The translations under genes and the position numbers were made by a program. A stretch of DNA of 64,000 nt from Mariniflexile sp. TRM1-10 (GTDB taxonomy: Bacteria > Bacteroidota > Bacteroidia > Flavobacteriales > Flavobacteriaceae): contig NZ_CP022985.1 in NCBI RefSeq assembly GCF_003425985.1, positions 2,774,001 through 2,838,000 on the forward strand, read 5' to 3'. Of the stretch, positions 21,351 through 31,354 are shown piece by piece (position 1 is the stretch's first letter; every line of letters begins with the position of its first letter). The notes below the pieces were generated by a model, which was given only the letters and a program-made list of their open reading frames with translations, was not told the origin of the DNA and ran no database searches.

Positions 21351-23996
21351 ATGAAAAAAACAACCCTTGTTTTAATAGCATTCCTCGGTTTTTGTAACCT
21401 TGGTTTTGCACAAAAAAAACTGCCTTATCAAGATCCTAAATTAACGATTGAAGAAAGAGTAAAGGACTTATTAAGCAGAATGAGTTTGGAAGAAAAAGTA
21501 CGCCAAATGGATATGTACAAAGGCGAATTTTTTAAGGAAGAAGAAGATTTTTCTAAAACAAAAGCTAGCGCTAAAATTGGAAAATTAGGAATAGGAGCAA
21601 TTCATGATATCTATCCACGCTCGGCAAAAATGATTAATGAGCTTCAAAAAGAGGTGATTAAAAATAACCGTTGGGGCATTCCAGCGCTTATTATGTGCGA
21701 GATGCTTCACGGTTATTTAGACGATGGAAGCACGGCTTTCCCCATGAATATTGGTTTAGGTGCCACTTGGGATATTGATTTAATGGATAAAGTGGGCAAG
21801 GTTATCGGAACCGAAGCTAGGGCACATGGTGTTCATTTTGGTTTAGGACCTAATTTAGACCTTGGTCGCGAACCACGTTGGGGAAGAGTTGCGGAGACTT
21901 TTGGTGAAGATGCTTATTTGAACAGTGAGATGGGTTTGGCAATGATTAAAGGTATGCAAGGCGACGATTTGACATCAGACCGTTCTATAATTGCAGAACC
22001 TAAACACTTCGCTGTTCACGGAATTCCACAAGCTGGAGGAAATTCGTCTCCCATTTTAGTAGGCGAACGCTCGGCTCGTGAAGATCACCTTCCTTCTTTC
22101 GAAAAAGCATTTACTAAAGGCGGCGCATTAGGAGCCATGTGTGCGTATTCAGAATTAGACGGAATTCCGTGTGCTGCCAATCATTGGTTGTTGACAGACG
22201 TATTAAGAAAAGAATGGGGCTTCAAAGGCATTGTGGTGTCTGATTTAGGGGCTATTAAATACCTTCAAACCACACATTTTGTTACAGATTCTCCAAAAGA
22301 AAGCATCAGAACAGCAATTGCTGCTGGAGTTGATATGCAATTTTATGATTTTACCAACGAATTTTGGCAACAAAGCATCATCGAATTGGTGAATGAAAAG
22401 AAATTGACCATGGAACAAATAGACCGTGCTGCTGGGGGTGTTTTAAGGCTGAAATTTTTATTGGGCTTGTTCGAAAATCCATATACCGATAAAAATCTAA
22501 TCCAAGAGCGTTTTCATTCTAAAGAAAATCAGGATATTGCTTTAGAGGCGGGACATAAATCAATCGTTTTATTAAAGAACGACAATAATATATTGCCTTT
22601 AAAAAAAGATATTCAAACCATTGCTGTTATCGGCCCCAATGCCGATGCGTCAAGATTGGGAGGCTATTCGGTAAAAAATAAAGTAGGGACAACCATTTTG
22701 GAAGGGATTAAACAAGTGGTGGGTGCCAATACAAATGTACTTTATGAAGAAGGGGTTTCTTTAATTGTAAAAGGACAAATTATTCCATCAAAATATTTAT
22801 TTACGCCTGATGAATCCCAAAACGGACTCAAAGGCGAATATTTTAATAACCGACATGTTGAAGGAACACCAGTATTGACACGTATTGATAGTCAATTGGA
22901 ATTTGACTGGCCATGGACCCCAGGTGACGGCGTTACAGATGATGATTTCTCCATTCGTTGGACAGGTTACATTAAATCAGAAAAATCATTTGACGGTTGG
23001 TTGGGTTTAAGTTCTGATGACGGAATTAGAATGTGGATTGACGATCAATTAGTGATTGACAATTGGACAAAAGGCGCTACCAGTATGGTTACCACTCCAA
23101 AAAATATCGAAGCAGGTAAAAAATACAAAGTCCGCATCGAAATGTGGGAAGGCGGCTGGGGAGCCAGAGCGCACTTGCGTTGGAATTTAGAAAAAGTAAA
23201 CTTTCAGCCAGCGATTGATATTGCTAAAAAAGCAGACGTTGCCATTGTGGTTTTGGGAGAATCAAATGAATTAGTTGAAGAAAATAGAGATGTGGCGACT
23301 TTGGATTTACACGGCATGCAACAAGAACTGATTGAAGCTATTCAAAAAACGGGAACTCCAGTAGTTTGTGTGTTATTAAACGGTCGTCCGCTTTCTATAA
23401 ATTGGATCAATGAAAATATCCCAGCCATTGTGGAAGGTTGGTTTCCGGGAGAAGCAGGGGGAAAGGCGGTTGCCGATGTTTTGTTTGGAAATTACAATCC
23501 AGGAGGAAGGCTTCCGATTACGTTTCCAAAATCGGTGGGACAGTTACCTATTTATTACAATCAGAAACCATCTGCTATACATCGATATGTTTCTGAAAGT
23601 GAAAATCCATTGTATACTTTTGGATATGGTTTGAGTTATACCACGTTCGAATATTCTAACCTAACATTGAGTGCTAATGAAATAAAAACCGATGGCGAAA
23701 TAAAAGTAAGCGTTGATGTTAAAAATACAGGGAATTATGATGGCGATGAAGTGGTACAATTATATATTAACGATGTTTATAGTAGCGTCACTACACCATC
23801 AAAAACATTAAAAGGCTTTAAGCGTATTTTTATTAAAAAAGGAACAACCCAAAAAGTAGAATTTACTTTAATCCCAGAAGAATTGGCAATTTGGAACAGG
23901 GAAATGAAAAACATAGTAGAACCGGGCGATTTTGAAGTGATGGTGGGAGGAAATTCGACAGATTTACTAAAAACAAATTTCAAAGTTTTAAATTAA
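21351..23996 (+). CDS. GH3 beta-glycosidase with inserted PA14 domain
   Basis: An 881-residue secreted enzyme (signal peptide ending near LGFAQ). Order: GH3 N-terminal barrel (about 30-370), with nucleophile D298 in GIVVSDLGAI and the LGPNLDLGREPRWGR substrate stretch; GH3 C-terminal domain, interrupted by a PA14 domain (about 490-630; GEYFNNRHVEG, LGLSSDDGIRMWIDDQLVIDNW); then the fibronectin-III-like domain (about 780-875). This layout is common in GH3 beta-glucosidases and xylosidases. In this cluster a beta-1,2-xylosidase acting on plant or algal N-glycans is attractive but unproven. It stands alone between 240-bp and 295-bp gaps, so it may have its own promoter. Confidence 0.92.
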   Translation: MKKTTLVLIAFLGFCNLGFAQKKLPYQDPKLTIEERVKDLLSRMSLEEKVRQMDMYKGEFFKEEEDFSKTKASAKIGKLGIGAIHDIYPRSAKMINELQKEVIKNNRWGIPALIMCEMLHGYLDDGSTAFPMNIGLGATWDIDLMDKVGKVIGTEARAHGVHFGLGPNLDLGREPRWGRVAETFGEDAYLNSEMGLAMIKGMQGDDLTSDRSIIAEPKHFAVHGIPQAGGNSSPILVGERSAREDHLPSFEKAFTKGGALGAMCAYSELDGIPCAANHWLLTDVLRKEWGFKGIVVSDLGAIKYLQTTHFVTDSPKESIRTAIAAGVDMQFYDFTNEFWQQSIIELVNEKKLTMEQIDRAAGGVLRLKFLLGLFENPYTDKNLIQERFHSKENQDIALEAGHKSIVLLKNDNNILPLKKDIQTIAVIGPNADASRLGGYSVKNKVGTTILEGIKQVVGANTNVLYEEGVSLIVKGQIIPSKYLFTPDESQNGLKGEYFNNRHVEGTPVLTRIDSQLEFDWPWTPGDGVTDDDFSIRWTGYIKSEKSFDGWLGLSSDDGIRMWIDDQLVIDNWTKGATSMVTTPKNIEAGKKYKVRIEMWEGGWGARAHLRWNLEKVNFQPAIDIAKKADVAIVVLGESNELVEENRDVATLDLHGMQQELIEAIQKTGTPVVCVLLNGRPLSINWINENIPAIVEGWFPGEAGGKAVADVLFGNYNPGGRLPITFPKSVGQLPIYYNQKPSAIHRYVSESENPLYTFGYGLSYTTFEYSNLTLSANEIKTDGEIKVSVDVKNTGNYDGDEVVQLYINDVYSSVTTPSKTLKGFKRIFIKKGTTQKVEFTLIPEELAIWNREMKNIVEPGDFEVMVGGNSTDLLKTNFKVLN

Positions 23997-24291
23997 TGTA
24001 AAGGTTATATTAAAGTCTTAATAAGACATATTTCAAATTAATATCTACAAATTAATTTGTATCCATTTGAAGATTTATAAAAAGAAACCATTGAAGGCAC
24101 TGATGTTCTGAGTACTTATACTATTTCATCAAGGAAATATTTAAAAAATATACTGCTATTAAATAAAAATTAAACCAACGCCTTTTTAAACTTGTTATTG
24201 GTCGAAATTATGCAAATAATAACAGTATAGATTTCTAGATTTAACATATTAATAACCTATAAAACTAATTTATTAACTCAAAAATCAAATT
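23997..24291. other. Intergenic region between GH3 and SusC
   Basis: 295 bp of very AT-rich non-coding sequence. No clear hairpin with T-run and no copy of repeat families A-C was found. It is long enough to hold the promoter and 5' leader of the susCD pair, but no convincing TTG/TAnnTTTG pair could be placed. Confidence 0.4.
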
Positions 24292-27200
24292 ATGATTCAA
24301 AATGTACTAAAACTACTGTTTGTATTTTGTATTTCGCTATTTCAATATGCTAATGCACAAACTACAGTAACAGGAACAATTACGGATGCATCCAGTGGGA
24401 TTCCACTGCCTGGGGCAAGTATAGTTGTTAAGGGAACAACCAATGGTGTTTCATCAGATTTTGACGGAAACTACAGTATTGAAGTTTCCGCTAATGCTTC
24501 AACTTTAGTGGTTTCTTATGTCGGTTATTCAACAAAAGAAGTAGAACTTACAGGTGCAACTACAATAAACATCACTTTATCCGAAGACACGGAGACGTTA
24601 GGAGAAGTTGTAGTAACTGCATTAGGTATTAAAAGAGAGAAAAAATCATTAACATATTCTGCGCAAACGGTATCTACCGAGTCCCTTACTGAGGCTAGAT
24701 CGTTAAATATAGCCAATTCACTCTCAGGCAAGGTTGCAGGTTTAAATTTCTCTACAACCAGTAGTGGTGTTGGAAGTTCTTCTAGGATAACGCTTAGGGG
24801 TAACCGGTCGTTAACAGGAAATAACCAACCACTATATGTAATAGATGGTGTGCCGATAGATAACTCGGTTTCTTCACCTTCTACAGATATCGGTGGGTTT
24901 ACAAGTTTTGATGGTATTTCCAATATTAACCCAGAAGATATTGCCTCTATTACGGTGTTAAAAGGGCCATCTGCTGCGGCTTTATATGGATCCAGAGCAA
25001 GTAATGGGGTTATAGTAATCACCACAAAAAAAGGTTCTGCGACAGATAAGGCTCGTATTACGGTGTCTTCTAATTTTATGGGGTCAAGTGCCTATAATTT
25101 ATTAAATCTGCAAAACGAGTATGGACAGGGAAATGAGGGAACTTATGATGCTTTATCCAAAAGTAGTTGGGGACCTAGAATGGAAGGACAATCTGTAGCG
25201 GCTTGGCAGCTCGAGCATAATCCCGATTATGCTGGACCGGCCACTTATGCCTTCAATCCACAGCCCAATAATGGCATGGACTTTTTTCAATCAGGTTATA
25301 CCTGGTCTAGAAGCCTAACTGCCTCTATGGGTAGTGAAAAAACACAAGGGTATTTCTCTTATACAAATACCGAAGCTGAAGGTATTGTAGTAGGAAACGA
25401 ACTGGACCGACATAATGTTAATTTGCGTTTAACAAGTGATTTAACAAATAAGTTGCATTTAGATGTTAAAACGAATTTTATTTCACAAAAAATAGACAAT
25501 GCTATAGGTGCTGGAGAAGGACAAATAGGAGAAGCCGTATATACAATGCCAAGAAACTTACCTTACAGCCAATACAAAGATTTTGAATATATTGATGATA
25601 CAGGCCAAATACAATACAATTATATAAACGCCAATACATTGAGTACGTTGGGTAACAACCCTTTTTGGCTTGCAAAAAGAAACCTAAGAACAGACGAAAG
25701 AAACAGAATAATAACCTTTGCTTCGTTAACTTATGATTTTACGGATGAATTAAGCTTAATGGTAAGAGCGGGTTTAGATCAAGCCACAAATAAACAAAAC
25801 ATTTCTCGCTATGCAGCTACTGCAATCCTTAATCAGGATTTTGGAAGCTATTCTGAATTTTTAGGTGAAAACACAGAATTAAACACCGACTTCTTATTGT
25901 CTTACGATAAAGATTTAGGAGATTTGAAACTAAATGTAATGGCAGGAGGGAATGCCATGGAACAGAAAAGTACAACTTTAAGTAGTGGCGGAACCTTAAC
26001 TAAAAGAAACTATTTTTCTCTAAATAACCTAGCAAGTACAACGGTTACCCCTGGTTATTCAAATAAAAAGATTCATTCTTTGTATGGCTCTGCACAAGTT
26101 GCTTTTAAAGAATATTTGTTTTTAGATGTTACGGCACGTAATGATTGGTCATCAACTCTGCCTGCGTCAGATAGATCATTCTTTTACCCATCTGTTGGTT
26201 TAACAGGAATACTTACCGATATGTTTGATATGAAGTCTGATGCCTTATCATTTTTAAAAGTGAGAGGATCTTATGCACAAGTTGGAAACGATACTAGACC
26301 TTATCTTTTGGCTCCAGGTCTTGCCTTTTATGGTTTTAATGGTGGTGTTGTACAAGCTTCCACATTACTTAATAACCCAAATCTTAAACCAGAAATTTCA
26401 AGTTCCACAGAGTTTGGTTTCGATGCCCGTTTTTTAAATAACAAAATTGGTTTAGATTTTACATGGTTTAAAACCAATACTACAGACCAAATCTTTACAA
26501 TTAATGTGCCTGAATCTTCTGGATATTCCAACCAAGTAGTTAATGGTGGAGAAATTGAAAACAAAGGTATTGAAGCTGTTTTAAATGCTAACATAGTTGA
26601 TACCGAAAATTTTTCTTGGGATGCAACCGTTAATTTTGCAACTTATAAAACTAAAGTACTAAGTATTTTAGGTGACCGAGAAGAACTTAATCTTTCTACA
26701 GGGTTTGAAAGATTGGCTCAAGCTATCGTAAAAAAAGGAGGAGATTATGGAGACTTATATATAAGAGGTTTTAACCGTACAGATGATGGGGAAATTATTG
26801 TTAATGCAACTAGCGGATTGCCTGAGTTTACTTCAGGATTTGATGTACTGGCAGGTAATTTCAACCCAGACTGGACTGCAGGCTTATATAACCAATTTAG
26901 ATATAAGGATTTTACGCTTAGTTTCCTTGTTGATTTTCGTATAGGAGGTGAAGTCGTATCATATTCTCAAGCAAGAATGGCTGGAGCTGGTGTAAGTGAT
27001 ATTACCTTAAGTGGTAGGGATGGTTTTGTTGTTGATGGGGTAGTTGATAATGGAGATGGTACATATTCTCCCAATACAACATCAATTACTGCTGAAAATT
27101 ATTGGTCACAAGTAGCTAGTAGGGATCCAAGATCAGCTGAAGATTTTGTTTTTGATGCCACAAATGTTAGATTGAGAGAGCTGGTTTTAGGGTATTCTTT

Positions 27201-27399
27201 ACCAAGTAAAGCCTTGACAAAAACACCTTTCTCAGGTGTCCATCTATCAATTGTAGGGAGAAATTTATTCTTCTTTGCTAACAAAGCCGAACACTTCGAT
27301 CCGGAACAAGGGGTAAGTGTTGGGAACCTTCAAGGTATAGAATCTTATAATATTCCGTCTACTAGGGACTTTGGATTTAATGTGAAATTGAATTTTTAA
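24292..27399 (+). CDS. SusC-like TonB-dependent outer-membrane transporter (N-glycan locus)
   Basis: A 1035-residue SusC/RagA protein. The signal peptide (1-22) is followed by a carboxypeptidase-D-regulatory-like domain (about 24-100; VTGTITDASSGIPLPGASI), a TonB-box-like EVVVTALGI (105-113), the plug with QPLYVIDGVPID and VLKGPSAAALYGSRASNGVI, and the 22-strand barrel ending in the typical aromatic NFGFNVKLNF-like terminus (FGFNVKLNF). It imports oligosaccharides captured by its SusD partner 11 bp downstream, energised by TonB. Unusually, the pair lies after most enzyme genes. Probable cargo is N-glycan oligosaccharide or glycopeptide, from context. Confidence 0.95.
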   Translation: MIQNVLKLLFVFCISLFQYANAQTTVTGTITDASSGIPLPGASIVVKGTTNGVSSDFDGNYSIEVSANASTLVVSYVGYSTKEVELTGATTINITLSEDTETLGEVVVTALGIKREKKSLTYSAQTVSTESLTEARSLNIANSLSGKVAGLNFSTTSSGVGSSSRITLRGNRSLTGNNQPLYVIDGVPIDNSVSSPSTDIGGFTSFDGISNINPEDIASITVLKGPSAAALYGSRASNGVIVITTKKGSATDKARITVSSNFMGSSAYNLLNLQNEYGQGNEGTYDALSKSSWGPRMEGQSVAAWQLEHNPDYAGPATYAFNPQPNNGMDFFQSGYTWSRSLTASMGSEKTQGYFSYTNTEAEGIVVGNELDRHNVNLRLTSDLTNKLHLDVKTNFISQKIDNAIGAGEGQIGEAVYTMPRNLPYSQYKDFEYIDDTGQIQYNYINANTLSTLGNNPFWLAKRNLRTDERNRIITFASLTYDFTDELSLMVRAGLDQATNKQNISRYAATAILNQDFGSYSEFLGENTELNTDFLLSYDKDLGDLKLNVMAGGNAMEQKSTTLSSGGTLTKRNYFSLNNLASTTVTPGYSNKKIHSLYGSAQVAFKEYLFLDVTARNDWSSTLPASDRSFFYPSVGLTGILTDMFDMKSDALSFLKVRGSYAQVGNDTRPYLLAPGLAFYGFNGGVVQASTLLNNPNLKPEISSSTEFGFDARFLNNKIGLDFTWFKTNTTDQIFTINVPESSGYSNQVVNGGEIENKGIEAVLNANIVDTENFSWDATVNFATYKTKVLSILGDREELNLSTGFERLAQAIVKKGGDYGDLYIRGFNRTDDGEIIVNATSGLPEFTSGFDVLAGNFNPDWTAGLYNQFRYKDFTLSFLVDFRIGGEVVSYSQARMAGAGVSDITLSGRDGFVVDGVVDNGDGTYSPNTTSITAENYWSQVASRDPRSAEDFVFDATNVRLRELVLGYSLPSKALTKTPFSGVHLSIVGRNLFFFANKAEHFDPEQGVSVGNLQGIESYNIPSTRDFGFNVKLNF

Positions 27400-27410
27400 A
27401 AAAATAAAAT

Positions 27411-28979
27411 ATGAAAAATTATATAATCAAATTTTTTACGATAGTTTTCCTGTTTCAAATAACAGGATGTACTTCAGATTTTGATGAAGTGAATACCGAT
27501 CCAAATTCACTAACTACAGATCAGTTAGATGCAACATTAGCCGGTCCAGCATTTGCGAATGCACTATACAAAGGAATAGGTAATGCTTCTTGGAGCCTTC
27601 CTGGAGATGATTATGGAACATATGGGTTGGCAACTGCATTGCACTCCATGCTGTTTGCGCATTACATGACTCCGGGTTGGGCCGCTGCAACCGATGCCAA
27701 TGGCATTAACGATGGGTGGAGAAGTAGAGGTTGGTTAAGATTTTATACATTGGCCGTACCTTCTTTGTTAAATACCTATAAGGCTGCTGAAGGAAATGCA
27801 GAAGCCACTGCTATTCTTGATATCTGGAAAGTGTATATGTTCCATAGGTTTACAGACCATTGGGGACCTATTCCCTATTCGGAAGCGGGGATTGGAGGAT
27901 CATCAGTAGCTTATGATTCTCAAGAATCTATGTACACCGATTTTTTCAACCTTTTAGAGGCTGCTAATGCGACTTTAAGTGCCGCTTCAGAATCTACTGT
28001 TGGGATATTTAGGGATTATGATGCAATCTATAGTGGAGATGTAGAGAAATGGAGAAAATTTGGTAATTCATTAAGGTTGCGTTTAGCTTTAAGAATTTCT
28101 GATGTTGATGCGTCGGAGGCACAATCTCAAGCCGAAGCAGCTGTTTCAGCAGGTGTTATGCAATCTAATGATGATAATGCATATTATGCAGTAACTCCCG
28201 ACACATACAATAACTTTGTTGATATTATGAAATTTTGGGGTTTTTATATGACTGCCGATATGGAAAGTATACTTAAAGGGTATGATGATCCTAGAATGTC
28301 TATTTGGTTTGCTCCTGTTTCAGGAGAAGACTCTCCTTATTTAGGGGATTATGTTGGTTTGCCTAATGGAGGAGGCGCCTTATTAGACAGAGATGGCAAT
28401 AATTTAAGCTTAACAAATCAAGAAACTACATTTGCTGATAATAGCACAAAAGACATCGAGGTTATGATGGCTTCAGAGTCTAATTTTAACCGTGCAGAAG
28501 GTGCTTTGAAAGGTTGGAACATGTCTGGAACAGCCCAAACACTTTATGAAGATGGTGTTCGTTTGTCAATGGAACAATGGGGCGTTGGTAGTACAGATGT
28601 AGATACTTATTTAGCAGGAGCAACAACAGGAGCAGTACCTACCTTTGGTGATTTATATGAAGATTCTACACCTCCGGTTGATGTGCCTGTAGCATGGGCT
28701 GCCACAGAAGGAGAACAACTAAAACAAATAGCGGTTCAAAAGTATTTAGGGCTTTTTCCAGAATCTTGGGAAGCTTGGTCTGATTTACGTAGAACGGATG
28801 CAGATATATTATACCCATTACTTACTACAGAAGATCCAACGATAGGTTTTGGGGTAATAAAGCGTGTAACCTATTTGCCAAATGAATATGCTACAAATGA
28901 AGCTGCGGTTTTAGATGCAGTAACTACTCTTGGAGGCCCTGATAAAGGAAATACAAACCTTTGGTGGGACGTTAATTAA
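27411..28979 (+). CDS. SusD/RagB-like surface glycan-binding lipoprotein
   Basis: A 522-residue lipoprotein (lipobox QITGC) of the SusD superfamily, SusD_like_2 type. It has the typical N-terminus DFDEVNTDPNSLT, TPR-like helices around HRFTDHWGPIPYSEAG, and the C-terminal signatures IAVQKYLGLFPESWEAWSDLRR and RVTYLPNEYATNEAAV. It forms the lid on the SusC channel encoded 11 bp upstream and binds glycan at the cell surface. A strong terminator follows 40 bp after its stop, so it ends that transcript. Confidence 0.94.
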   Translation: MKNYIIKFFTIVFLFQITGCTSDFDEVNTDPNSLTTDQLDATLAGPAFANALYKGIGNASWSLPGDDYGTYGLATALHSMLFAHYMTPGWAAATDANGINDGWRSRGWLRFYTLAVPSLLNTYKAAEGNAEATAILDIWKVYMFHRFTDHWGPIPYSEAGIGGSSVAYDSQESMYTDFFNLLEAANATLSAASESTVGIFRDYDAIYSGDVEKWRKFGNSLRLRLALRISDVDASEAQSQAEAAVSAGVMQSNDDNAYYAVTPDTYNNFVDIMKFWGFYMTADMESILKGYDDPRMSIWFAPVSGEDSPYLGDYVGLPNGGGALLDRDGNNLSLTNQETTFADNSTKDIEVMMASESNFNRAEGALKGWNMSGTAQTLYEDGVRLSMEQWGVGSTDVDTYLAGATTGAVPTFGDLYEDSTPPVDVPVAWAATEGEQLKQIAVQKYLGLFPESWEAWSDLRRTDADILYPLLTTEDPTIGFGVIKRVTYLPNEYATNEAAVLDAVTTLGGPDKGNTNLWWDVN

Positions 28980-29018
28980 TATTATTAACGAGCATAAAAT
29001 TATAAAGTGTACGAGATT

Positions 29019-29056
29019 AAAAAAGGAGGGATTTAAAATAAATCCCTCCTTTTTTA
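29019..29056 (+). terminator. Rho-independent terminator after susD
   Basis: AAAAAAGGAGGGATT (29019-29033) pairs perfectly with AATCCCTCCTTTTTT (29041-29055) around a 7-base loop, and the T-run sits in the descending arm. This is the clearest terminator in the window. The A-run on the left could make it work in both directions. Confidence 0.88.
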
Positions 29057-29120
29057 TAATATAAAAAATGCAAATCACATATTACCTTAAGTGTGAGAAT
29101 TGTATAAATAAAAATAGAAT

Positions 29121-30809
29121 ATGAAAGTATTAAAGTTATTAGTTTGTTTTCCATTACTGATTTTTGCCCAAAACAAAGCAGATGTATATAAAATAAGCTA
29201 TGATCAATATATGAATGATAAAAAAACAAATATAACTCGAATGATTTTTTATCAGAATCAAATTGTTTATTTTTCAAAACCTGAAGACAAAAGTCAACAG
29301 TTTATAGATTTAAAAAATAAAAAGAGCATTAGTACAATACTGTTTGACAATCAAATTTTTAAAAAGGAAACGCCTATTGATAGTTTACCTAGACCACATG
29401 TTGAAGATGATACACAATTCATATTAGGTTATCCATGTAAACATGCTTCATTTTCTTATTTTTCCAATAAAATTGATGTTTGGTATACCGAAAAGTCTTT
29501 AGCCAAAGGAACCCCTCATAGTAGTTATTTGCCCAATAGTAACGCCTTGGTTTTAAAAATGATTTTTAATGGCAACCAAACTTTAATGGCAACCTCAATA
29601 GAAAAAGTTGAAAATTATAAACCAACTCATAATTTTTTACAAAACACCCAATTAGTAAATAGTGCTGAATTTGAAGAAATTATAATTAAATCCAGATATA
29701 ATAGATTAATAGTTTTTGATAATGAAATTTTAAACTTTGATCCTAATCGTATGCTTCCAAAAGAAAGTGAGCTTGTGACTGACAAAGTGCTCCATTTTTC
29801 TAAAGGGAGTGTTGTCATGAAAAAAATAAAGATCACACCTGAGATGAAGGGTAGTGGTTCTATGTTTGCTAAAGTAACTTGTAAATCTAATGGGGATGCT
29901 TACGATAGGACAGGTTCTGTTTTTGTTATTCCTGCAAAAAAAGACATGTCTAAAACACTATTAGAAGCGTATTTGTATGGACTAGAAAAGCTACCTGTTT
30001 TTACAGATAATAATGGAAATAAATATCAAGGGATTAAAAAAGAAAAAGGCTATGCACCTCCCATAGAAATTCTCCGTTTTTATACTTCTTTTGGAGTCAA
30101 TTATTTTAATGATAAACGAAAAATAAATAATTATAATTGGGCAGATGATGTAGTTTATAAAGGAGATGTCACGTCTTTAATTCCAACCGATGAAGATGAA
30201 ATCTGGATAGGTGTTTTTATCGGAAATTATGATTCTGGAGGGCATATAATAAGTCTTGAATTAGACTCGTATCCATCCAATGAGGAAAAGGAAAACAATA
30301 CCCAATCAAAATACATAAATCCGCTTTTTTTAACGGTAAATACCCTAGAAATGTCAGGTCAAAATTATGGAGGGCTTTTTAGTAATGATACCTTAAGAGT
30401 AGATTTTGAAATTACTGAAAATATTAAAAACCTGAGCCTGCTTTACACCTCTACCGGTCATGGAGGTTGGGATGGTGGTGATGAATTTACTCCAAGAATG
30501 AATAAAATATATGTCGATGGGAATGAAGTATTTAAAATTATTCCATGGCGAACTGACTGTGCAACATATCGGTTATTTAATCCAGCATCTGGTAATTTTA
30601 AAGACGGCCTGTCATCAAGCGATTTGAGTCGTTCAAATTGGTGTCCCGGAACGCTGACGTCTCCGTATATTATTCCGTTAAGTAATTTAAAAAAAGGGAA
30701 ACATCGTTTAGAAGTTGTCATTGAACAAGGGTCTAATAAAGGCGCCAGTACAAATCATTGGAATGTTTCAGGGGTGCTTATAGGTGATATCAAAAAAGAC
30801 ACTAATTAA
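29121..30809 (+). CDS. PNGase F-type peptide-N-glycosidase with extra N-terminal domain
   Basis: A 562-residue secreted amidase (signal peptide MKVLKLLVCFPLLIFAQ). The C-terminal two-thirds matches PNGase F: an N-domain from about residue 195 (YNRLIVFDNEILNFDP, KVTCKSNGDAYDRTGSVFVIP) and a C-domain containing LYTSTGHGGWDGGDEF, PWRTDCATYRLFNPASGNF and GLSSSDLSRSNWCPGT. PNGase F hydrolyses the Asn-GlcNAc amide and frees whole N-glycans. Residues about 18-175 form an added beta-rich, GLPGLI-like domain (ILGYPCKHASF); type II PNGase F of Elizabethkingia also has an extra N-terminal domain, as I recall. It is placed just after the SusCD terminator, so it is probably separately transcribed. This is the key enzyme identifying the locus. 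Confidence 0.93.
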   Translation: MKVLKLLVCFPLLIFAQNKADVYKISYDQYMNDKKTNITRMIFYQNQIVYFSKPEDKSQQFIDLKNKKSISTILFDNQIFKKETPIDSLPRPHVEDDTQFILGYPCKHASFSYFSNKIDVWYTEKSLAKGTPHSSYLPNSNALVLKMIFNGNQTLMATSIEKVENYKPTHNFLQNTQLVNSAEFEEIIIKSRYNRLIVFDNEILNFDPNRMLPKESELVTDKVLHFSKGSVVMKKIKITPEMKGSGSMFAKVTCKSNGDAYDRTGSVFVIPAKKDMSKTLLEAYLYGLEKLPVFTDNNGNKYQGIKKEKGYAPPIEILRFYTSFGVNYFNDKRKINNYNWADDVVYKGDVTSLIPTDEDEIWIGVFIGNYDSGGHIISLELDSYPSNEEKENNTQSKYINPLFLTVNTLEMSGQNYGGLFSNDTLRVDFEITENIKNLSLLYTSTGHGGWDGGDEFTPRMNKIYVDGNEVFKIIPWRTDCATYRLFNPASGNFKDGLSSSDLSRSNWCPGTLTSPYIIPLSNLKKGKHRLEVVIEQGSNKGASTNHWNVSGVLIGDIKKDTN

Positions 30810-30831
30810 TTATTGCTATTAAAGGATTGTT

Positions 30832-31030
30832 TAGTACATGACAAAAATTGAAGCGTGTCACATTGAGCATTATCAAAAATGAAAATATATTTTTATTTGA
30901 AGATAAAAGCGCAGCTTGCGAAATGCCATTAAAAACGATATTTCCAATATCTTCGACTTTAGTTTATCTTGAGCGCAGCCGAAAGGCTAAGACTGACACC
31001 TCAATGTATTTTGATTTTTGTTATGTACTA
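30832..31030. repeat. Family B inverted-repeat element, copy 3 (inverted orientation)
   Basis: The best-preserved copy: left end TAGTACATGACAAAAAT (30832-30848) and right end ATTTTTGTTATGTACTA (31014-31030) are complementary with one mismatch. The interior is the reverse complement of the copy at 17133-17330. A chance ORF of 87 codons crosses it and is not considered a gene. Confidence 0.88.
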
Positions 31031-31183
31031 AAAAATGATTGTCAAAAATGCAAATCACACGTTAATTCATCCTTTGTCTTTATTCAATTGCTGTCTGTCG
31101 AAATAATTTAGTTCCTCCTTGTGTTTTCTTTTACTTAGAAAAAGTTTATTTTTTAATTGTTTGGATTGGTATTTTTTGTTTTG

Positions 31184-31218
31184 AAAGAAGAACTGAGGAA
31201 TCAGTTCTTCTTTTTAAA
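31184..31218 (+). terminator. Hairpin terminator downstream of the PNGase gene
   Basis: AAAGAAGAACTGA (31184-31196) and TCAGTTCTTCTTT (31201-31213) form a perfect 13-bp stem with a GGAA loop and a T-run. It lies 375 bp after the PNGase stop, with family B copy 3 in between, which suggests that the element entered between gene and terminator. Confidence 0.72.
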
Positions 31219-31228
31219 TGTTTATTAA

Positions 31229-31306
31229 TGAACTCATCAAAAAGTGCCTCATCTGTACAAATTTTATCTCATTTTCGGTTAAAAACAAAAAGTCAAGATG
31301 AGTTCA
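31229..31306. repeat. Family A inverted-repeat element, shortened copy 2
   Basis: It has a left end TGAACTCATC and an intact right end AAAAAGTCAAGATGAGTTCA (31287-31306). The interior TGTACAAATTTTATCTC is the reverse complement of the left interior of the copy at 53522-53703. Most of one half is deleted. Confidence 0.72.
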
Positions 31307-31354
31307 ATTACCACCTACTTAAAAAAATAAAAAAGTACTTGTAATACAAGAAGT

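Noticed and set aside
24525..25025. 166-codon minus-strand ORF
   Set aside because: It lies opposite the conserved SusC plug region and is a shadow of that reading frame.
30466..30500. GGDEF string in WDGGDEFTPRM, suggesting a diguanylate cyclase
   Set aside because: It lies within the conserved C-domain of the PNGase F-type protein. No surrounding cyclase sequence is present.
30848..31111. 87-codon forward ORF
   Set aside because: It is almost entirely inside family B copy 3, and a related chance frame occurs on the minus strand in copy 2 (17115-17315). It is repeat sequence, not a gene.
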